DNA of 36,288 nt from Dietzia massiliensis (lineage in GTDB: Bacteria > Actinomycetota > Actinomycetes > Mycobacteriales > Mycobacteriaceae). This document shows positions 7,650 through 16,434 of the stretch, in pieces. Both the position numbers and the translations under genes were made by a program. Position 1 is the stretch's first letter; every line of letters begins with the position of its first letter. Under the pieces are notes generated by a model. That model was not told the origin of the DNA. It saw nothing but the letters and a program-made list of their open reading frames with translations, and made no database searches. The DNA is taken from positions 3,004 to 39,291 of the forward strand of contig NZ_JAHBAV010000032.1 in NCBI RefSeq assembly GCF_018390595.1. Reading direction: 5' to 3'.

Positions 7650-7672
7650 ACCGTACGGTGCAGTTGATTCTA
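7649..7672 (-). promoter_or_regulatory. Candidate garA promoter with palindrome at the start site
   Basis: TAGAAT (7667-7672, minus strand) is a good TANNNT -10 and predicts a start near 7660. The predicted start coincides with the edge of the perfect 12-bp palindrome CACCGTACGGTG (7649-7660), a possible operator. A -35 is not evident. This would let garA, ftsR and the DUF151 gene be expressed apart from gcvH. Confidence 0.42.
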
Positions 7673-7717
7673 TGTCGGAGTCGTCGCCCGCGGGGTCCGG
7701 GGGCGTCGGCGATCCGC

Positions 7718-8122
7718 TCAGCTCTCCGTGATCTTCGCGTACCCGTCCGAGTCCAGCGTCTGCTCGAGCTGGGCCTCAAGGTCCTCGACATCGGCGATCT
7801 CGAGAACGACGATCCATCCCTCCCCGTACGGGTCGGAGTTGACCAGCTCGGGGGACGTCTCGAGCGCGGTGTTCACCTCGACGACCTTGCCGCTGAGCGG
7901 CGCGTACAGGTCGGAGACGCTCTTGGGTGACTCGACCTCGCCGAAGGGCTCGCCCGACTCCGTCTCTCCCCCGACGTCGGGCAGCTGGACGAACACGATG
8001 TCGCCGAGCTTCGACTGCGCGTACTCGGTGATGCCGATACGGACCCGGGTATCCGACACCCGCTCCACCCACTCGTGCTCATCGGTGTACCGGAGCTGGT
8101 CGGGGATGTTCTGATCGCTCAC
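7718..8122 (-). CDS. gcvH: Glycine cleavage system H protein
   Basis: A 134-residue lipoyl carrier protein. Lys67 in VESPKSVSDLYAP is the lipoylation site; the surrounding beta-hammerhead residues (DEHEW near the start, GITEYAQSKLGDIVFVQLPDVG) are those of the family. The lipoyl arm shuttles the aminomethyl group between P-, T- and L-proteins. The GTG start at 8122 is chosen because AAGGG lies 8 bases upstream and the usual H-protein N-terminus begins there; an upstream in-frame start at 8170 would overlap the end of pgsA2. It lies 47 bases after the pgsA2-like gene. No glycine aptamer precedes it, so it is not under the same switch as gcvP unless they share a transcript. Confidence 0.97.
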   Translation of the reverse strand: MSDQNIPDQLRYTDEHEWVERVSDTRVRIGITEYAQSKLGDIVFVQLPDVGGETESGEPFGEVESPKSVSDLYAPLSGKVVEVNTALETSPELVNSDPYGEGWIVVLEIADVEDLEAQLEQTLDSDGYAKITES

Positions 8123-8169
8123 TGACGCGCCCTTCTCGAGTGGCTCACTACGGATTCCATCTGGCGACA

Positions 8170-8934
8170 TTACACACCGTCACGCCGACCCACAGCAGCC
8201 GATCGCGCCCGGCGGAGGGGAACCGCGCGGACGATGTTCAGTGCCTGCCACAGGTAGATGCCACCGCTCCAGACGTACAGACCGACACCCCAGTAGAGGC
8301 ATGCCTCACCGACGATCTGGAAGCCCTCGCCACCGGGCACGCCCGCGTGGCCGGCCAACAGCAGCGGGAACGACCAGAACAGCGCGAACGTCGCCGCCTT
8401 GCCGAGGTACGTGACCTCCGGGTCGAGGCCGCGCCGGCGGTAGACCGGCAGGGTTGCCACCAGCAGCAGGTCGCGGGCGACGAGGACGACGACGATCCAC
8501 GCGGGTATGAATCCCGCCAGCGCGAACGTGACCGGGACGGCCGCCACGAGGATCCTGTCGGCGATGGGGTCGAGCCGCTCACCCCACGTCGAGCGCATGT
8601 TCCACAGTCGCGCGATCTTGCCGTCCAGCCAGTCGGAGACGACCAGGACGCCGAGGAGCCAGAGAGCCACCATCGCGTCGTCCCACACGAGGATGCTGAC
8701 GATCAGCACGGGGATCAGGGCGATCCGCCCCAGCGAGATCGCGTTGGGCAGGGTCCAGAAGCGATCGCTGACCCGCGGGTCACGCGGGGGACTCTCGGGT
8801 CCCAGGCCGGGCGGGACCGCCGCGGACAGGTGCCCGCCCCGCGGCGGCGGGATGCGGGCGCCCAGGACCCGGCCCTCGCCGGTCCGCCACTCCCTCAGGT
8901 CGGTCTCGCGCCTCCCCTCGCGTGCCGCGCTCAT
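8170..8934 (-). CDS. pgsA2: CDP-alcohol phosphatidyltransferase (PgsA2-like)
   Basis: A 254-residue integral membrane enzyme with a complete CDP-alcohol phosphatidyltransferase signature at residues 101-126. In the signature DWLDGKIAR is followed by 8 residues, then G, ERLD and PIAD, so all conserved Gly and Asp residues are present (D-x2-DG-x2-AR-x8-G-x3-D-x3-D). Five to six hydrophobic segments surround it, and the first about 55 residues are a polar Pro/Arg/Gly-rich cytosolic extension. The family transfers a phosphatidyl group from CDP-diacylglycerol to an alcohol such as glycerol phosphate or inositol. The ATG at 8934 overlaps the secA2 stop (ATGA), an arrangement also found in M. tuberculosis (Rv1821 secA2-Rv1822 pgsA2). 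The acceptor alcohol of PgsA2 is not established. The 3' end abuts the gcvH leader. Confidence 0.94.
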   Translation of the reverse strand: MSAAREGRRETDLREWRTGEGRVLGARIPPPRGGHLSAAVPPGLGPESPPRDPRVSDRFWTLPNAISLGRIALIPVLIVSILVWDDAMVALWLLGVLVVSDWLDGKIARLWNMRSTWGERLDPIADRILVAAVPVTFALAGFIPAWIVVVLVARDLLLVATLPVYRRRGLDPEVTYLGKAATFALFWSFPLLLAGHAGVPGGEGFQIVGEACLYWGVGLYVWSGGIYLWQALNIVRAVPLRRARSAAVGRRDGV

Positions 8935-11228
8935 CGGAACGTCGACATCATCCCGGAGAAGACGCTCCCGCCGGCAGCCATCGGGTTGTCGTGCACCATG
9001 TACGTCCAGGTCGACGTGGGGCGGGCCATCGAATTGGCCTCCAGATCGACTCCGTCGGCGGTGAACTCGATCTCCGCGAACGTGGCCTCCGACTCGCGGA
9101 CCGCGTCCGCCGCGAGATCGCGGAAGTGGTCGATGGCGATGCGGTGGAACTCGTCGAGGGGGTTCTCCCGGCCGAGGGCGCGGAGGTGGATCGACTCGCG
9201 GACGTCGTTCATCGTCTCCAGGTGACGAGCCCAGCCACGGTCGAGGTGCCACAGCATGATCTCGCGGCACCCCCGGACCACCGCGTCGCGACCGTGTGCC
9301 TCCACCAGCCGCGCACTCCGCTCGGGATCGTGCGCGGTGAGCTCCTCGAACGCCTTCTCCGTCCGGAGCAGGGCGCTCCTGCGCTCGGCGAGGATGTCGC
9401 GCTGCTCGGCGAGGAGCCGACTGTACCGCCAGGTGTTGGCGTGGATCTCCAGCATCTGCCCCTCGGTGACCCGCTGCGCGTGGTCGACGGCGTCCCGCCC
9501 CCGGTTGCCCTTGAGCAGTCCGGTGATCCTGTCATGGGCGGTGGGGATCTTCTCGGGCTCGAGCGCCGACGTCACCACCGGATCGTCCATCGCCGCGAAG
9601 AAGACCGAACTACCCGGATCGCCCTGACGCCCGGCCCGACCCCGCAGCTGGTTGTCCAGCCGCTCGGTGCGGTGCCGGCCCGTGCCCACGACGTGGAGTC
9701 CGCCGAGCGCGACGACCTCGTCGCGCCGGGCCTCGTCGGATCCGCCGAGCCGGATGTCCGTCCCGCGACCGGCCATTTGCGTGGAGACGGTGACGTGCCC
9801 GACGTCGCCCGCCTCCGCGATGATGGACGCCTCCTCCTCGTCGTTCTTGGCGTTGAGGACCGAGCACCGGACGCCCTTCTCCGCGAGCCGGGCGGCCAAC
9901 GCCTCGGACTCGGCCACGTCGTGGGTGCCGACCAGCACCGGCTGCCCGGTGGCGTGGACGGCGGCGATGTGCTCGACCAGCGCGCGGTTCTTGCTGTCGT
10001 TGTCGATGTAGGTGCGGTCGGCCTCGTCGACACGGATGTTGGGCGTGTTCGGCTCGATCTGGGACACCCCGAGGGAGTAGAACTCGCGCAGCTGCGCACC
10101 CGCGGCCAGCGCGGTGCCGGTCATGCCGCACACCTTGTCGTATCGGCCGATGAACGCCTGGACCGTGAGGCTGTCGAGGATCTGTCCCGCCTCGGAGACC
10201 GCGACGCCCTCCTTGGCCTCCACCGCGGCCTGGAGCCCGTCCGGCCACCGCTGGAGTTCGGCCACGCGTCCGCGGGAGGCGTTGACGAGCTGGACCCGGC
10301 CCTCGCGGACGATGTAGTCGACGTCCCTGCGCAACAGGAAGCACGCGTGCAGGGCGACGTTGACCTGGACCAGGGTCGTGCCGACGTGGTCCGCGTCGTA
10401 GAGGTCCTCGATCCCGAGTTCGGTCTCGATGGCCTCCGCCCCGTCGTCGGTGAGGAAGATGTTGCGACGCTCTGAATCCGTCTCGTAGTGGCGGCCGGGT
10501 CGTAGCTTTCGCACCGCCGCCAGGACCTCCCCCGTCGGCGCCTCACCGGACGTGGATCCCGCGAGCACCAGGGGAACCAACGCCTCGTCGACCAGGACGG
10601 AGTCCGCCTCGTCCACGAGGGCGACGTCGGTGGTCGGCGAGATGAGGTCGGCGGGATCGGTCACGAGCTGCTCGCGCAGGACGTCGAACCCGATCTCGGA
10701 CACCGAACCGTAGGTGACGTCGCAGGCATAGGCCTCGCGGCGCTCGTCACGCGTCGACGACTCCGTGACGTGGCCGACCGACAGGCCCAGCAGCTCGAGC
10801 ATCGGTCCCATCCACCGGGCGTCGCGGGCCGCGAGGTAGTCGTTGACCGAGATGACGTGAACGGTGTGTCCCTGCAGTGCGTACCCGGCCGCCGCCACGG
10901 CGCCGGACAGCGTCTTGCCCTCACCTGTGGCCATCTCCACGACGTCGCCGGCGAACATCCGGAGAGCGCCCTGGAGCTGTACGTCGAACGGGCGTAGGCC
11001 GACGGCCCGGCCGGCCGCCTCCCTCGCCAGGGCGAGGAACCGCGCGAGATCCTCCGGCGCGTCACCGAAGAGGCGCAGGCCGTGGGCGGCGTCCGCGAAC
11101 TCGCCGTCGTCCAGTCCCGCCGCCCAGTCGTCGAACCCGTGCGAGGCCTCGACCGCGCTCTGGGCGCGCGACGTGTCGCGTCCCTGGGTGGAGCCCATCA
11201 GCTTCCAGAAGCGGTTGGCCAGTCCCAC
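8931..11228 (-). CDS. secA2: Accessory preprotein translocase ATPase SecA2
   Basis: A 765-residue SecA-type motor. The Walker A motif is TGEGKT (residues 101-106), the DEAD box is [12 protein letters not shown] (Asp206-Asp209), and the C-terminal helicase half contains [15 protein letters not shown] and [14 protein letters not shown]. It is shorter than housekeeping SecA (typically above 830 residues) and lacks the C-terminal zinc-binding and SecB-docking tail, as expected for actinobacterial SecA2. In mycobacteria SecA2 works with SecYEG to export a subset of proteins, including ones without normal signal peptides. The GTG start has GGGAAGGA 8 bases upstream. The gene after it (pgsA2) overlaps it by 4 bases. 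The main secA and secY genes are not in this window. Confidence 0.97.
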   Translation of the reverse strand: MGLANRFWKLMGSTQGRDTSRAQSAVEASHGFDDWAAGLDDGEFADAAHGLRLFGDAPEDLARFLALAREAAGRAVGLRPFDVQLQGALRMFAGDVVEMATGEGKTLSGAVAAAGYALQGHTVHVISVNDYLAARDARWMGPMLELLGLSVGHVTESSTRDERREAYACDVTYGSVSEIGFDVLREQLVTDPADLISPTTDVALVDEADSVLVDEALVPLVLAGSTSGEAPTGEVLAAVRKLRPGRHYETDSERRNIFLTDDGAEAIETELGIEDLYDADHVGTTLVQVNVALHACFLLRRDVDYIVREGRVQLVNASRGRVAELQRWPDGLQAAVEAKEGVAVSEAGQILDSLTVQAFIGRYDKVCGMTGTALAAGAQLREFYSLGVSQIEPNTPNIRVDEADRTYIDNDSKNRALVEHIAAVHATGQPVLVGTHDVAESEALAARLAEKGVRCSVLNAKNDEEEASIIAEAGDVGHVTVSTQMAGRGTDIRLGGSDEARRDEVVALGGLHVVGTGRHRTERLDNQLRGRAGRQGDPGSSVFFAAMDDPVVTSALEPEKIPTAHDRITGLLKGNRGRDAVDHAQRVTEGQMLEIHANTWRYSRLLAEQRDILAERRSALLRTEKAFEELTAHDPERSARLVEAHGRDAVVRGCREIMLWHLDRGWARHLETMNDVRESIHLRALGRENPLDEFHRIAIDHFRDLAADAVRESEATFAEIEFTADGVDLEANSMARPTSTWTYMVHDNPMAAGGSVFSGMMSTFR

Positions 11229-11315
11229 GCGTGGAGTCCTTCCCGGTCACGAACAGTTGCCCCCACCGTACGCAGGGCCCGGCACCGTCGGGGCCGCGGC
11301 CCGCCGGTCGCCGCA

Positions 11316-12455
11316 TCAGCGATCGGGGTCGATCTGCCCCCGTAGTCGGCGCATGGCCTCGGTCGAGAGCATCCGGTCCCCCGCGCGCGCCGCGAGGTGC
11401 TCGGCCGCGAGGTCGGCGGGCGTCGGGCGGTGGGCTGCGGTCGGGGACCGGACGCCGTTGTCGCGGGCGATTCCGGCGAGCCTCTCCGCCTCGGCCACCG
11501 CGGTCTCGGCGCGGGTCTCCACCGACTCGACGAGCTCACGGAACGCGACCGCGCGATCGACCACCTCGGCCCACACCCCGTCGATGGAGGCGCCGAGTCC
11601 GGTCAGCGTGGTGAAGCCGTCGCGAGCCGCAGGCACACCCGCCGAGGCGGAGGCCTCGCGCAGTCGGCACAGATCACCCGCGAGTCCCACGACCTCGGTC
11701 TCGGCGTCGAACTGCAGGCGGATCTCCTCCACCGCGCGTCCGCCCCGGCCGTACGCCCGTTGTAGCCGGTCGTAGAGCCCGCCCACCTCCATCAACATCG
11801 CGGTGTACATCTCCGGGATCCGGCGACGGTCCGCGCGGATCCGTGGCAGCGACGGCAGCGACGCGACCGCGTTCTGCACGCGCTGCGGCAGCACCACCCG
11901 GCCCATCTCGCGCTGGCCGTAGGCCGCGGCGACCGTGCCCAGTTCGCCGAGCGTTCGGGGCACCAGGGGCACCGGCGCCATGGTCGGCGTCGAGGCCAGC
12001 GCGTCGAAGAGTCGCCCGCGGTCATCGGTGTCCAGATGCACGCCGCGGCGGCGGTCGGCGCGGATGTCCTTGACCCGGAACGCCCACACCCCGGTCCCCC
12101 GGGTGAAGCCCGTGCGCATCACCAGGTATCTGCGGTCGAGGTCGGCCAGGCGGGTGCGTAGGGCCATCCGCAGCATCGACGGCGCGGGGCTGTCGATCGT
12201 CCTCCTCAGATCGTGCCGTTGCTCCTCGATGATGCGCACCTGGTGGAAACCACCGACCGTGGGGAACGCGAGGTTGCGGTGGAGCCGGGCCAGCACCACA
12301 TCGCAGATCCGCGGTTCGACGAGGCCGCAGGCGACGAGCAGCGCCGACCGATCGGACAGCTCGGCGACCGGTGGTCGGCCCTCGCCCCGGCACATGAGGT
12401 CGACATCGGACACGATCCGGTCCCGTGCGGTCCGTGGCCCGCGCTCATCCGCCAT
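11316..12455 (-). CDS. Uncharacterised 379-residue protein upstream of secA2
   Basis: I do not recognise this family. The protein is soluble in appearance: no signal peptide and no hydrophobic segment. The first 160 residues are mixed alpha/beta with Arg-rich patches; a middle stretch (about 165-240) includes QREMGRVVLPQRVQNAVASL. The C-terminal 150 residues are strongly helical and Ala/Glu-rich (for example ELVESVETRAETAVAEAERLAGIA), compatible with a coiled coil. It begins with ATG at 12455, with GAGGAGGGG immediately upstream, which decides against the in-frame GTG 24 bases further up. It sits 87 bases before secA2 and 107 bases after the spermidine-synthase-like gene, so it may belong to either unit. 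It has no counterpart that I recall beside M. tuberculosis secA2, and codon usage matches its neighbours. Confidence 0.82.
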   Translation of the reverse strand: MADERGPRTARDRIVSDVDLMCRGEGRPPVAELSDRSALLVACGLVEPRICDVVLARLHRNLAFPTVGGFHQVRIIEEQRHDLRRTIDSPAPSMLRMALRTRLADLDRRYLVMRTGFTRGTGVWAFRVKDIRADRRRGVHLDTDDRGRLFDALASTPTMAPVPLVPRTLGELGTVAAAYGQREMGRVVLPQRVQNAVASLPSLPRIRADRRRIPEMYTAMLMEVGGLYDRLQRAYGRGGRAVEEIRLQFDAETEVVGLAGDLCRLREASASAGVPAARDGFTTLTGLGASIDGVWAEVVDRAVAFRELVESVETRAETAVAEAERLAGIARDNGVRSPTAAHRPTPADLAAEHLAARAGDRMLSTEAMRRLRGQIDPDR

Positions 12456-12562
12456 GTGCCCCTCCTCGCCCGTGCCCACTCTGTCGGCCCGCCTTCACCG
12501 GGGTACAACGGTCGGGCCGTGTCCCGTGTTCCCCCGCGGGCCGCGTGTCGGCGCCGCGTCGG

Positions 12563-14194
12563 TCACCGTTCATAGCCCCGTCGGGCGTCGTCGAGGATCC
12601 GCGGCCGGTCGAGTGTGGAGGGCTCGAGCCGCATCGGCGCCACGTCGCGCCCGAAACGGCCGGCGGCCTCGAGGGTTCCGGGGTCGAGGAACCTCAGACC
12701 GCCGACGTCGGGGCGTAGCCGGAGATCCGGGGCGTCACCGTCGGCCGACGCCAGGACGAAGCCCCAGTCCCCGAACGTCGGGACGTGGACGTGATACGGG
12801 GTCGTCCCCCACCCGGCCGAGCCCACCGTCGCCACCGTGCGCCAGAACTGCCTCGGCGTGGAGTACGGGCTGCCCGACTGGACGACCATCAGACCGTCCT
12901 CACCGGTCACCCCGCGCACGAGGCCGTAGAACTCCTCGGAATACAGGCGGGTCAGCGCGGCGTTGCGCGGGTCGGGCAGATCCACGAGCACCGCCCCGAA
13001 TCCTCCCGGTGGCACCGCGCCGTCGCCGCCCCGGCGCAGCCACGCGAAGGCATCGTCCACCACGACCTCCACACGCGGGTCGTCGAGGGAGCCCCTGTTG
13101 TCCGGGAGCAGTTCGGTGCGGGCGATCTCGAGGACTGCCGGGTCGAGTTCGACCTGGACCACGCGCCGGACCCCGGGCACGGCCAGGAGGTCTCTGGCCG
13201 CCAGTCCGTCGCCGCCCCCGAGCACCAGCACCTCGCCGGGCCGGTTGGCCATGGCGGGCTGGACCAGCGCCTCGGTGTACCGGTACTCGTCGAGACTCGA
13301 GTACTGGAGGGTGCCGTCGAGGTAGAGCCGTCGGTCGGTGCGGCCGTTGTACCGCGCCCGCGTGACGACGATCTCCTGGTAGGCGGACTGGGTGTGGGAG
13401 AGCACCGGGTCCGGGTAGAGCTTGGCCCGCGACCATTCGGTGACGCCGTCGAGAGCGACGAGCAGCGTCCCCAGCAGGGCCGCGACCACGGCGAGTGACA
13501 GGCCCGCGACGACGGCCTGGGGCCGGGACAGCAGACCGCGCAGCGCGAGTACGAGCAACACGGTCGCCGCGGCGACGTTGACCAGTCCCGTGATGGCGGC
13601 GGCCTGCTGCATCCCGAACGACGGCAGGAGTAGGAACGGCCACAGCAGCCCGCCGACGAGCGCCCCCAGGTAGTCGGCGGCGTTGAGATCGGCCAGCACC
13701 CGTCCGGCCTCGGCCGACCCGGTCCGCCGGCCGGTCTGCAGCAACGACATGAGCAGCGGGACCTCCGCGCCCACCAGCATGCCGATCGCGGCCGTGGCCA
13801 CCACGAGCGTGAACAACGACGCCGCGTCCGACCCGAGGGTCGTGAAGGTCACGTAGAGGGCTGTCGCCGACACCCCGCCGACGAGTCCGAGCGTGGCCTC
13901 GACGGCGATGAAGCTCGACGCCGCGCGCTCGACGAACGGCTTGGCCAGCAACGCGCCGAGGCCGAGGGCCGCGACGTACCCGGCCACCACGAGACTCGTG
14001 GCGACGATCCCGCCGCCCTGGACCGTGGTCGCGAGCGTGAGGAGGGCGAGTTCGTAGATGAGCCCGCAGGCGGCGCACGCGGCGACGGAGGCCAGGACGA
14101 CCGGGCGCCACCACCGGCCGGCGCGCGACGCGGGCTGTCCGGCGTGGTCCGCCCCGGTCGGCACGGTGGCCGCCGTGCCGACCTCGTCAGGCAA
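12563..14194 (-). CDS. Membrane-bound spermidine-synthase-like protein
   Basis: A 543-residue fusion of a membrane domain and an aminopropyltransferase-fold domain. Residues about 25-245 hold seven or eight hydrophobic helices. From about residue 275 the spermidine-synthase fold follows: RRLYLDGTLQYSSLDEYRYTE, the nucleotide motif VLVLGGGDGLAARD, VVQVELDP and VLVDLPDPRN, with LYSEEFY after it. The catalytic Asp-containing motif is DLPDP here, a variant common in membrane-anchored members. It resembles M. tuberculosis Rv2601, called speE, but true spermidine synthesis is not proven for this type. The start is TTG at 14194, inside the last codons of the DUF350 gene (8-base overlap), without a clear ribosome binding site, so coupling to the upstream gene is likely. 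Confidence 0.9.
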   Translation of the reverse strand: MPDEVGTAATVPTGADHAGQPASRAGRWWRPVVLASVAACAACGLIYELALLTLATTVQGGGIVATSLVVAGYVAALGLGALLAKPFVERAASSFIAVEATLGLVGGVSATALYVTFTTLGSDAASLFTLVVATAAIGMLVGAEVPLLMSLLQTGRRTGSAEAGRVLADLNAADYLGALVGGLLWPFLLLPSFGMQQAAAITGLVNVAAATVLLVLALRGLLSRPQAVVAGLSLAVVAALLGTLLVALDGVTEWSRAKLYPDPVLSHTQSAYQEIVVTRARYNGRTDRRLYLDGTLQYSSLDEYRYTEALVQPAMANRPGEVLVLGGGDGLAARDLLAVPGVRRVVQVELDPAVLEIARTELLPDNRGSLDDPRVEVVVDDAFAWLRRGGDGAVPPGGFGAVLVDLPDPRNAALTRLYSEEFYGLVRGVTGEDGLMVVQSGSPYSTPRQFWRTVATVGSAGWGTTPYHVHVPTFGDWGFVLASADGDAPDLRLRPDVGGLRFLDPGTLEAAGRFGRDVAPMRLEPSTLDRPRILDDARRGYER

Positions 14195-14639
14195 TGGCGG
14201 CCGCGTTCACGGCGGCGACGGCGAGGAGCGTGGCGGCGACGGCGAGCGCGGCGGTGCTGAACCGCGGCGCGCTGACGAGGTCCCGGAACCTGCCGGGGAC
14301 CAGCAGTTCCAGGATCACCAGGGTGACAGCCTGGAAGATCACCCCGAGCAGGCCGTAGACGGCGACGTCGATCAGCCCCAGGACCAGGGAGTCCGAAGCG
14401 TTGGTCATGACGGTGACGACGATGATCGCGAGGGAGATAGCCGAGGCGGCGAACAGCGCGGCGGCGTTGGGGCGGTGGTCGACGAAGACGTGGTGGCGCA
14501 GGTTGCCGGGCGTCAGCAGGTCGAGCATGACGAAGCCGAGCGCCAGGACCAGGGCGCCGACGCCGAAGTAGGCCAGCGACACCCCTATCCCGTCCAGGAG
14601 TTCGGGTACGTGGTCGGCCGGTCCGGCGGCGATGATCAC
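14187..14639 (-). CDS. DUF350 membrane protein
   Basis: A 150-residue protein with four hydrophobic segments in the DUF350 pattern. The helix GIGVSLAYFGVGALVLALGFVMLDLLTPG is followed by a second helix with SAISLAIIVVTVM, a third with DVAVYGLLGVIFQAVTLVILELL, and a final Ala-rich helix. The short polar PGNLRHHVFVDHRPN loop after helix 1 is typical. The function of DUF350 proteins is unknown. They recur next to polyamine-related enzymes and PspA/stress genes (E. coli YjfL is one). The GTG at 14639 is chosen because AAGGAG lies 7 bases upstream; longer frames run into the DUF4247 gene. M. tuberculosis Rv2600 is the counterpart. Confidence 0.9.
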   Translation of the reverse strand: MIIAAGPADHVPELLDGIGVSLAYFGVGALVLALGFVMLDLLTPGNLRHHVFVDHRPNAAALFAASAISLAIIVVTVMTNASDSLVLGLIDVAVYGLLGVIFQAVTLVILELLVPGRFRDLVSAPRFSTAALAVAATLLAVAAVNAAAIA

Positions 14640-14683
14640 CGTGTCTCCTTGGGGGTTCGGTTCGTGGGTGGGCGTTTCGTGGG

Positions 14684-15103
14684 TCACTTCGCGCCGACCC
14701 CGCCAGAGCTCCCCCCGGCGGACCGGGCCGGGCTGCCTGGCCCGAAGGCGCCGCCGAGGAAGATGAAGCCTCCGGAACGGAGCGTGCGGGAGTTCTCGTC
14801 GAGTTGGACGCGGCAGGCGAGATCGCCGGACCGGCCGATGACGATCATGTCGTCCCCGTACCGCAGGTACCGGGTGTCCTCGTTCAGCTGGTCGGCGTCC
14901 GGCCGTTCGTGGTCGCTGATGTCCTTCGCCGTGGCGTCCCGGTCGCCCCGGCACTCGTAGGTCTGGGAGGCACCGGCGACCGGGGTGTAGTTCTCCCGCA
15001 CGTAGCGCACGGCGTTCTGGCCGGCCCCCACCAGCACGAGGCCCAGCAGGACCGCGCACAGTCCGGCGACGAGCGCGATGATCCACCCGCGATAGCGCTT
15101 CAC
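14684..15103 (-). CDS. DUF4247 membrane-anchored protein
   Basis: A 139-residue protein with an N-terminal signal anchor (WIIALVAGLCAVLLGLVLVG, about residues 7-26) and an exported domain. The domain shows YECRGDRD, then RYLRYGDDMIVIG and CRVQLDE, with two conserved Cys that could form a disulfide outside the membrane. The tail is Gly/Ser-rich (GGAFGPGSPARSAGGSSGG). This is the DUF4247 pattern; M. tuberculosis Rv2599 is the counterpart. The cysteine in the membrane segment lies within a possible lipobox-like context but without the usual LxGC pattern, so I do not call it a lipoprotein. It begins with GTG and overlaps the upstream DUF2617 stop by 4 bases (GTGA). Function unknown. Confidence 0.88.
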   Translation of the reverse strand: MKRYRGWIIALVAGLCAVLLGLVLVGAGQNAVRYVRENYTPVAGASQTYECRGDRDATAKDISDHERPDADQLNEDTRYLRYGDDMIVIGRSGDLACRVQLDENSRTLRSGGFIFLGGAFGPGSPARSAGGSSGGVGAK

Positions 15104-15678
15104 GAGGCCACCTCCACCGGCGCGCCCAGCCCGGTGACGTCCACACGGGACGTGGTGGCGACGACGTCACCACCACCGTCTCCGGCGGAATCCTCGCCCG
15201 TCGGGTAGAGGTGCCAGGTATCCCATGACCAGCCCGTGTCCTCCGGGGTGGGGGCCACCACCGTGAGCGCCCCCTCGGAGCCCGGGAACCGTCCCGCGAG
15301 CACGGTCGGCTCCGTCGCCGCGAGCGCGGTCAGACGATCCACCAGTTCTCCGAAGGCGTCGGCGGAGAGCGTCTCGGTGGCCCCGCGCAGGTGGTGAACG
15401 CCCCACGGGCCGGGGCAGGACACCTCGGCCGGCAACGGCGCGCCCCCGGCGGTCGTCGCGCGGCAGGACACCTCCTCGGTCATCGCGTCGCGTCCGTCGA
15501 TCACCAGGGTGACGGCGTGAGACGCGCCGAGGATCGACAGGCGTAGAGCGATGTCGTGCACCGGGTGCTCGAGGATGGTCGAGACGAGGGCGTCCCGCTC
15601 GGGCGCCACGCCGACCCGGTAGCCGAGCGCCGCGGCCGCCACGTCGCTCGGTTCCGCGGCGAGATCGTGCACGGTCAC
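15100..15678 (-). CDS. DUF2617 protein
   Basis: A 192-residue cytosolic-looking protein of the DUF2617 family. The closing signature is WSWDTWHLYPTGE, ending with VVATTSRVDV, and HPVHDIALRLSILGASHAV lies near the N-terminal third. Function is unknown. Members are nearly always found beside DUF4178, DUF4247, DUF350 and a spermidine-synthase-like gene in actinobacteria, as here. The GTG start at 15678 forms a GTGA overlap with the stop of the DUF4178 gene, and its own stop forms another GTGA with the DUF4247 gene, so the three are translated as a coupled set. Confidence 0.85.
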   Translation of the reverse strand: MTVHDLAAEPSDVAAAALGYRVGVAPERDALVSTILEHPVHDIALRLSILGASHAVTLVIDGRDAMTEEVSCRATTAGGAPLPAEVSCPGPWGVHHLRGATETLSADAFGELVDRLTALAATEPTVLAGRFPGSEGALTVVAPTPEDTGWSWDTWHLYPTGEDSAGDGGGDVVATTSRVDVTGLGAPVEVAS

Positions 15679-16301
15679 CGCCTGTAGTCCGGGTCGCCGG
15701 CCGCGGGGGGCGCCGGGTAGACGGTCAGCTCGCCCCGGGACATCGGACGACCGGACGAGACCTCCCAGCCCGCCCCGTCCCAGTTCTCGAACGACAGCAG
15801 CGAACTGCCGTCCCCGGTCCGCATGTCCTGGTAGCGCATCCGGCCGCGCTCGGGCAGGCCGGTGGTGCCCTCGCACGAATACTCCGCCTCGCCCGACTCC
15901 TCGAGTCGATGGACACGGTCGTCGACGATCACCTCGGCTCCGGGGCTGACGCCGAGGCCCTTCCGGGTGGTCCACCAGGTCAGCTCGAGGGTTCCCTCGT
16001 CCTCCTCGACACCGAGCCACTGCGCACCGTCCCCGCCCTCGAGGAGGTGCTCCCACCAGACGTACGGGCCCTGGCGCAGGGTGATCGATCCGCGCACCAC
16101 GTAGTCGATACCGCCGTAGGCGACGATCGCGCCGGGGCCGAGCTCGCGCGGCCCGAAGCCGTGGACCGGCTGGTCGGCGGCGAGCGGGTCGCGGCGGGGC
16201 GCGGCCGTAGCGGGCCTCTTCCCGCCCCGGGCCTTGGCGATGATCCCGATGATCGCGATCACCGCGACCACGAGCCCCACTATGACGAGTAGCTCTCCCA
16301 C
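15675..16301 (-). CDS. DUF4178 membrane-anchored protein
   Basis: A 208-residue protein with one N-terminal membrane helix (LLVIVGLVVAVIAIIGIIAKA) and a cytosolic domain of the DUF4178 type. Typical elements are LGPGAIVAYGGIDYVVRGSITL, followed by WWEHLLEG, WLGVEEDEGTLELTWW and GAGWEVSSGRPMSRGELTVYP. It is the first gene of the five-gene module. The GTG start at 16301 has AGGAG 10 bases upstream; the alternative ATG 10 bases upstream reads another frame. A TAGCCT (16365-16370, minus strand) could be its -10 box. DUF4178 proteins are thought to be envelope-associated; no activity is known. M. tuberculosis Rv2598 is the likely counterpart. Confidence 0.87.
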   Translation of the reverse strand: MGELLVIVGLVVAVIAIIGIIAKARGGKRPATAAPRRDPLAADQPVHGFGPRELGPGAIVAYGGIDYVVRGSITLRQGPYVWWEHLLEGGDGAQWLGVEEDEGTLELTWWTTRKGLGVSPGAEVIVDDRVHRLEESGEAEYSCEGTTGLPERGRMRYQDMRTGDGSSLLSFENWDGAGWEVSSGRPMSRGELTVYPAPPAAGDPDYRR

Positions 16302-16434
16302 CGCGCATCCACTCCTGGATCGATGACTGACGGTCGACCCGGGCCGCCGCTTCGTGACGAGGAAAGGCTAACCCACTCGGCTCCGTGGGAGGCGCCCGGT
16401 TCCCGCGCGGCGACTCCGCTTGTCCGAAATGGAC

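Noticed and set aside
8922..10475. 517-codon plus-strand open frame opposite secA2
   Set aside because: No recognisable domain and composition typical of an antisense shadow; secA2 is complete on the minus strand.
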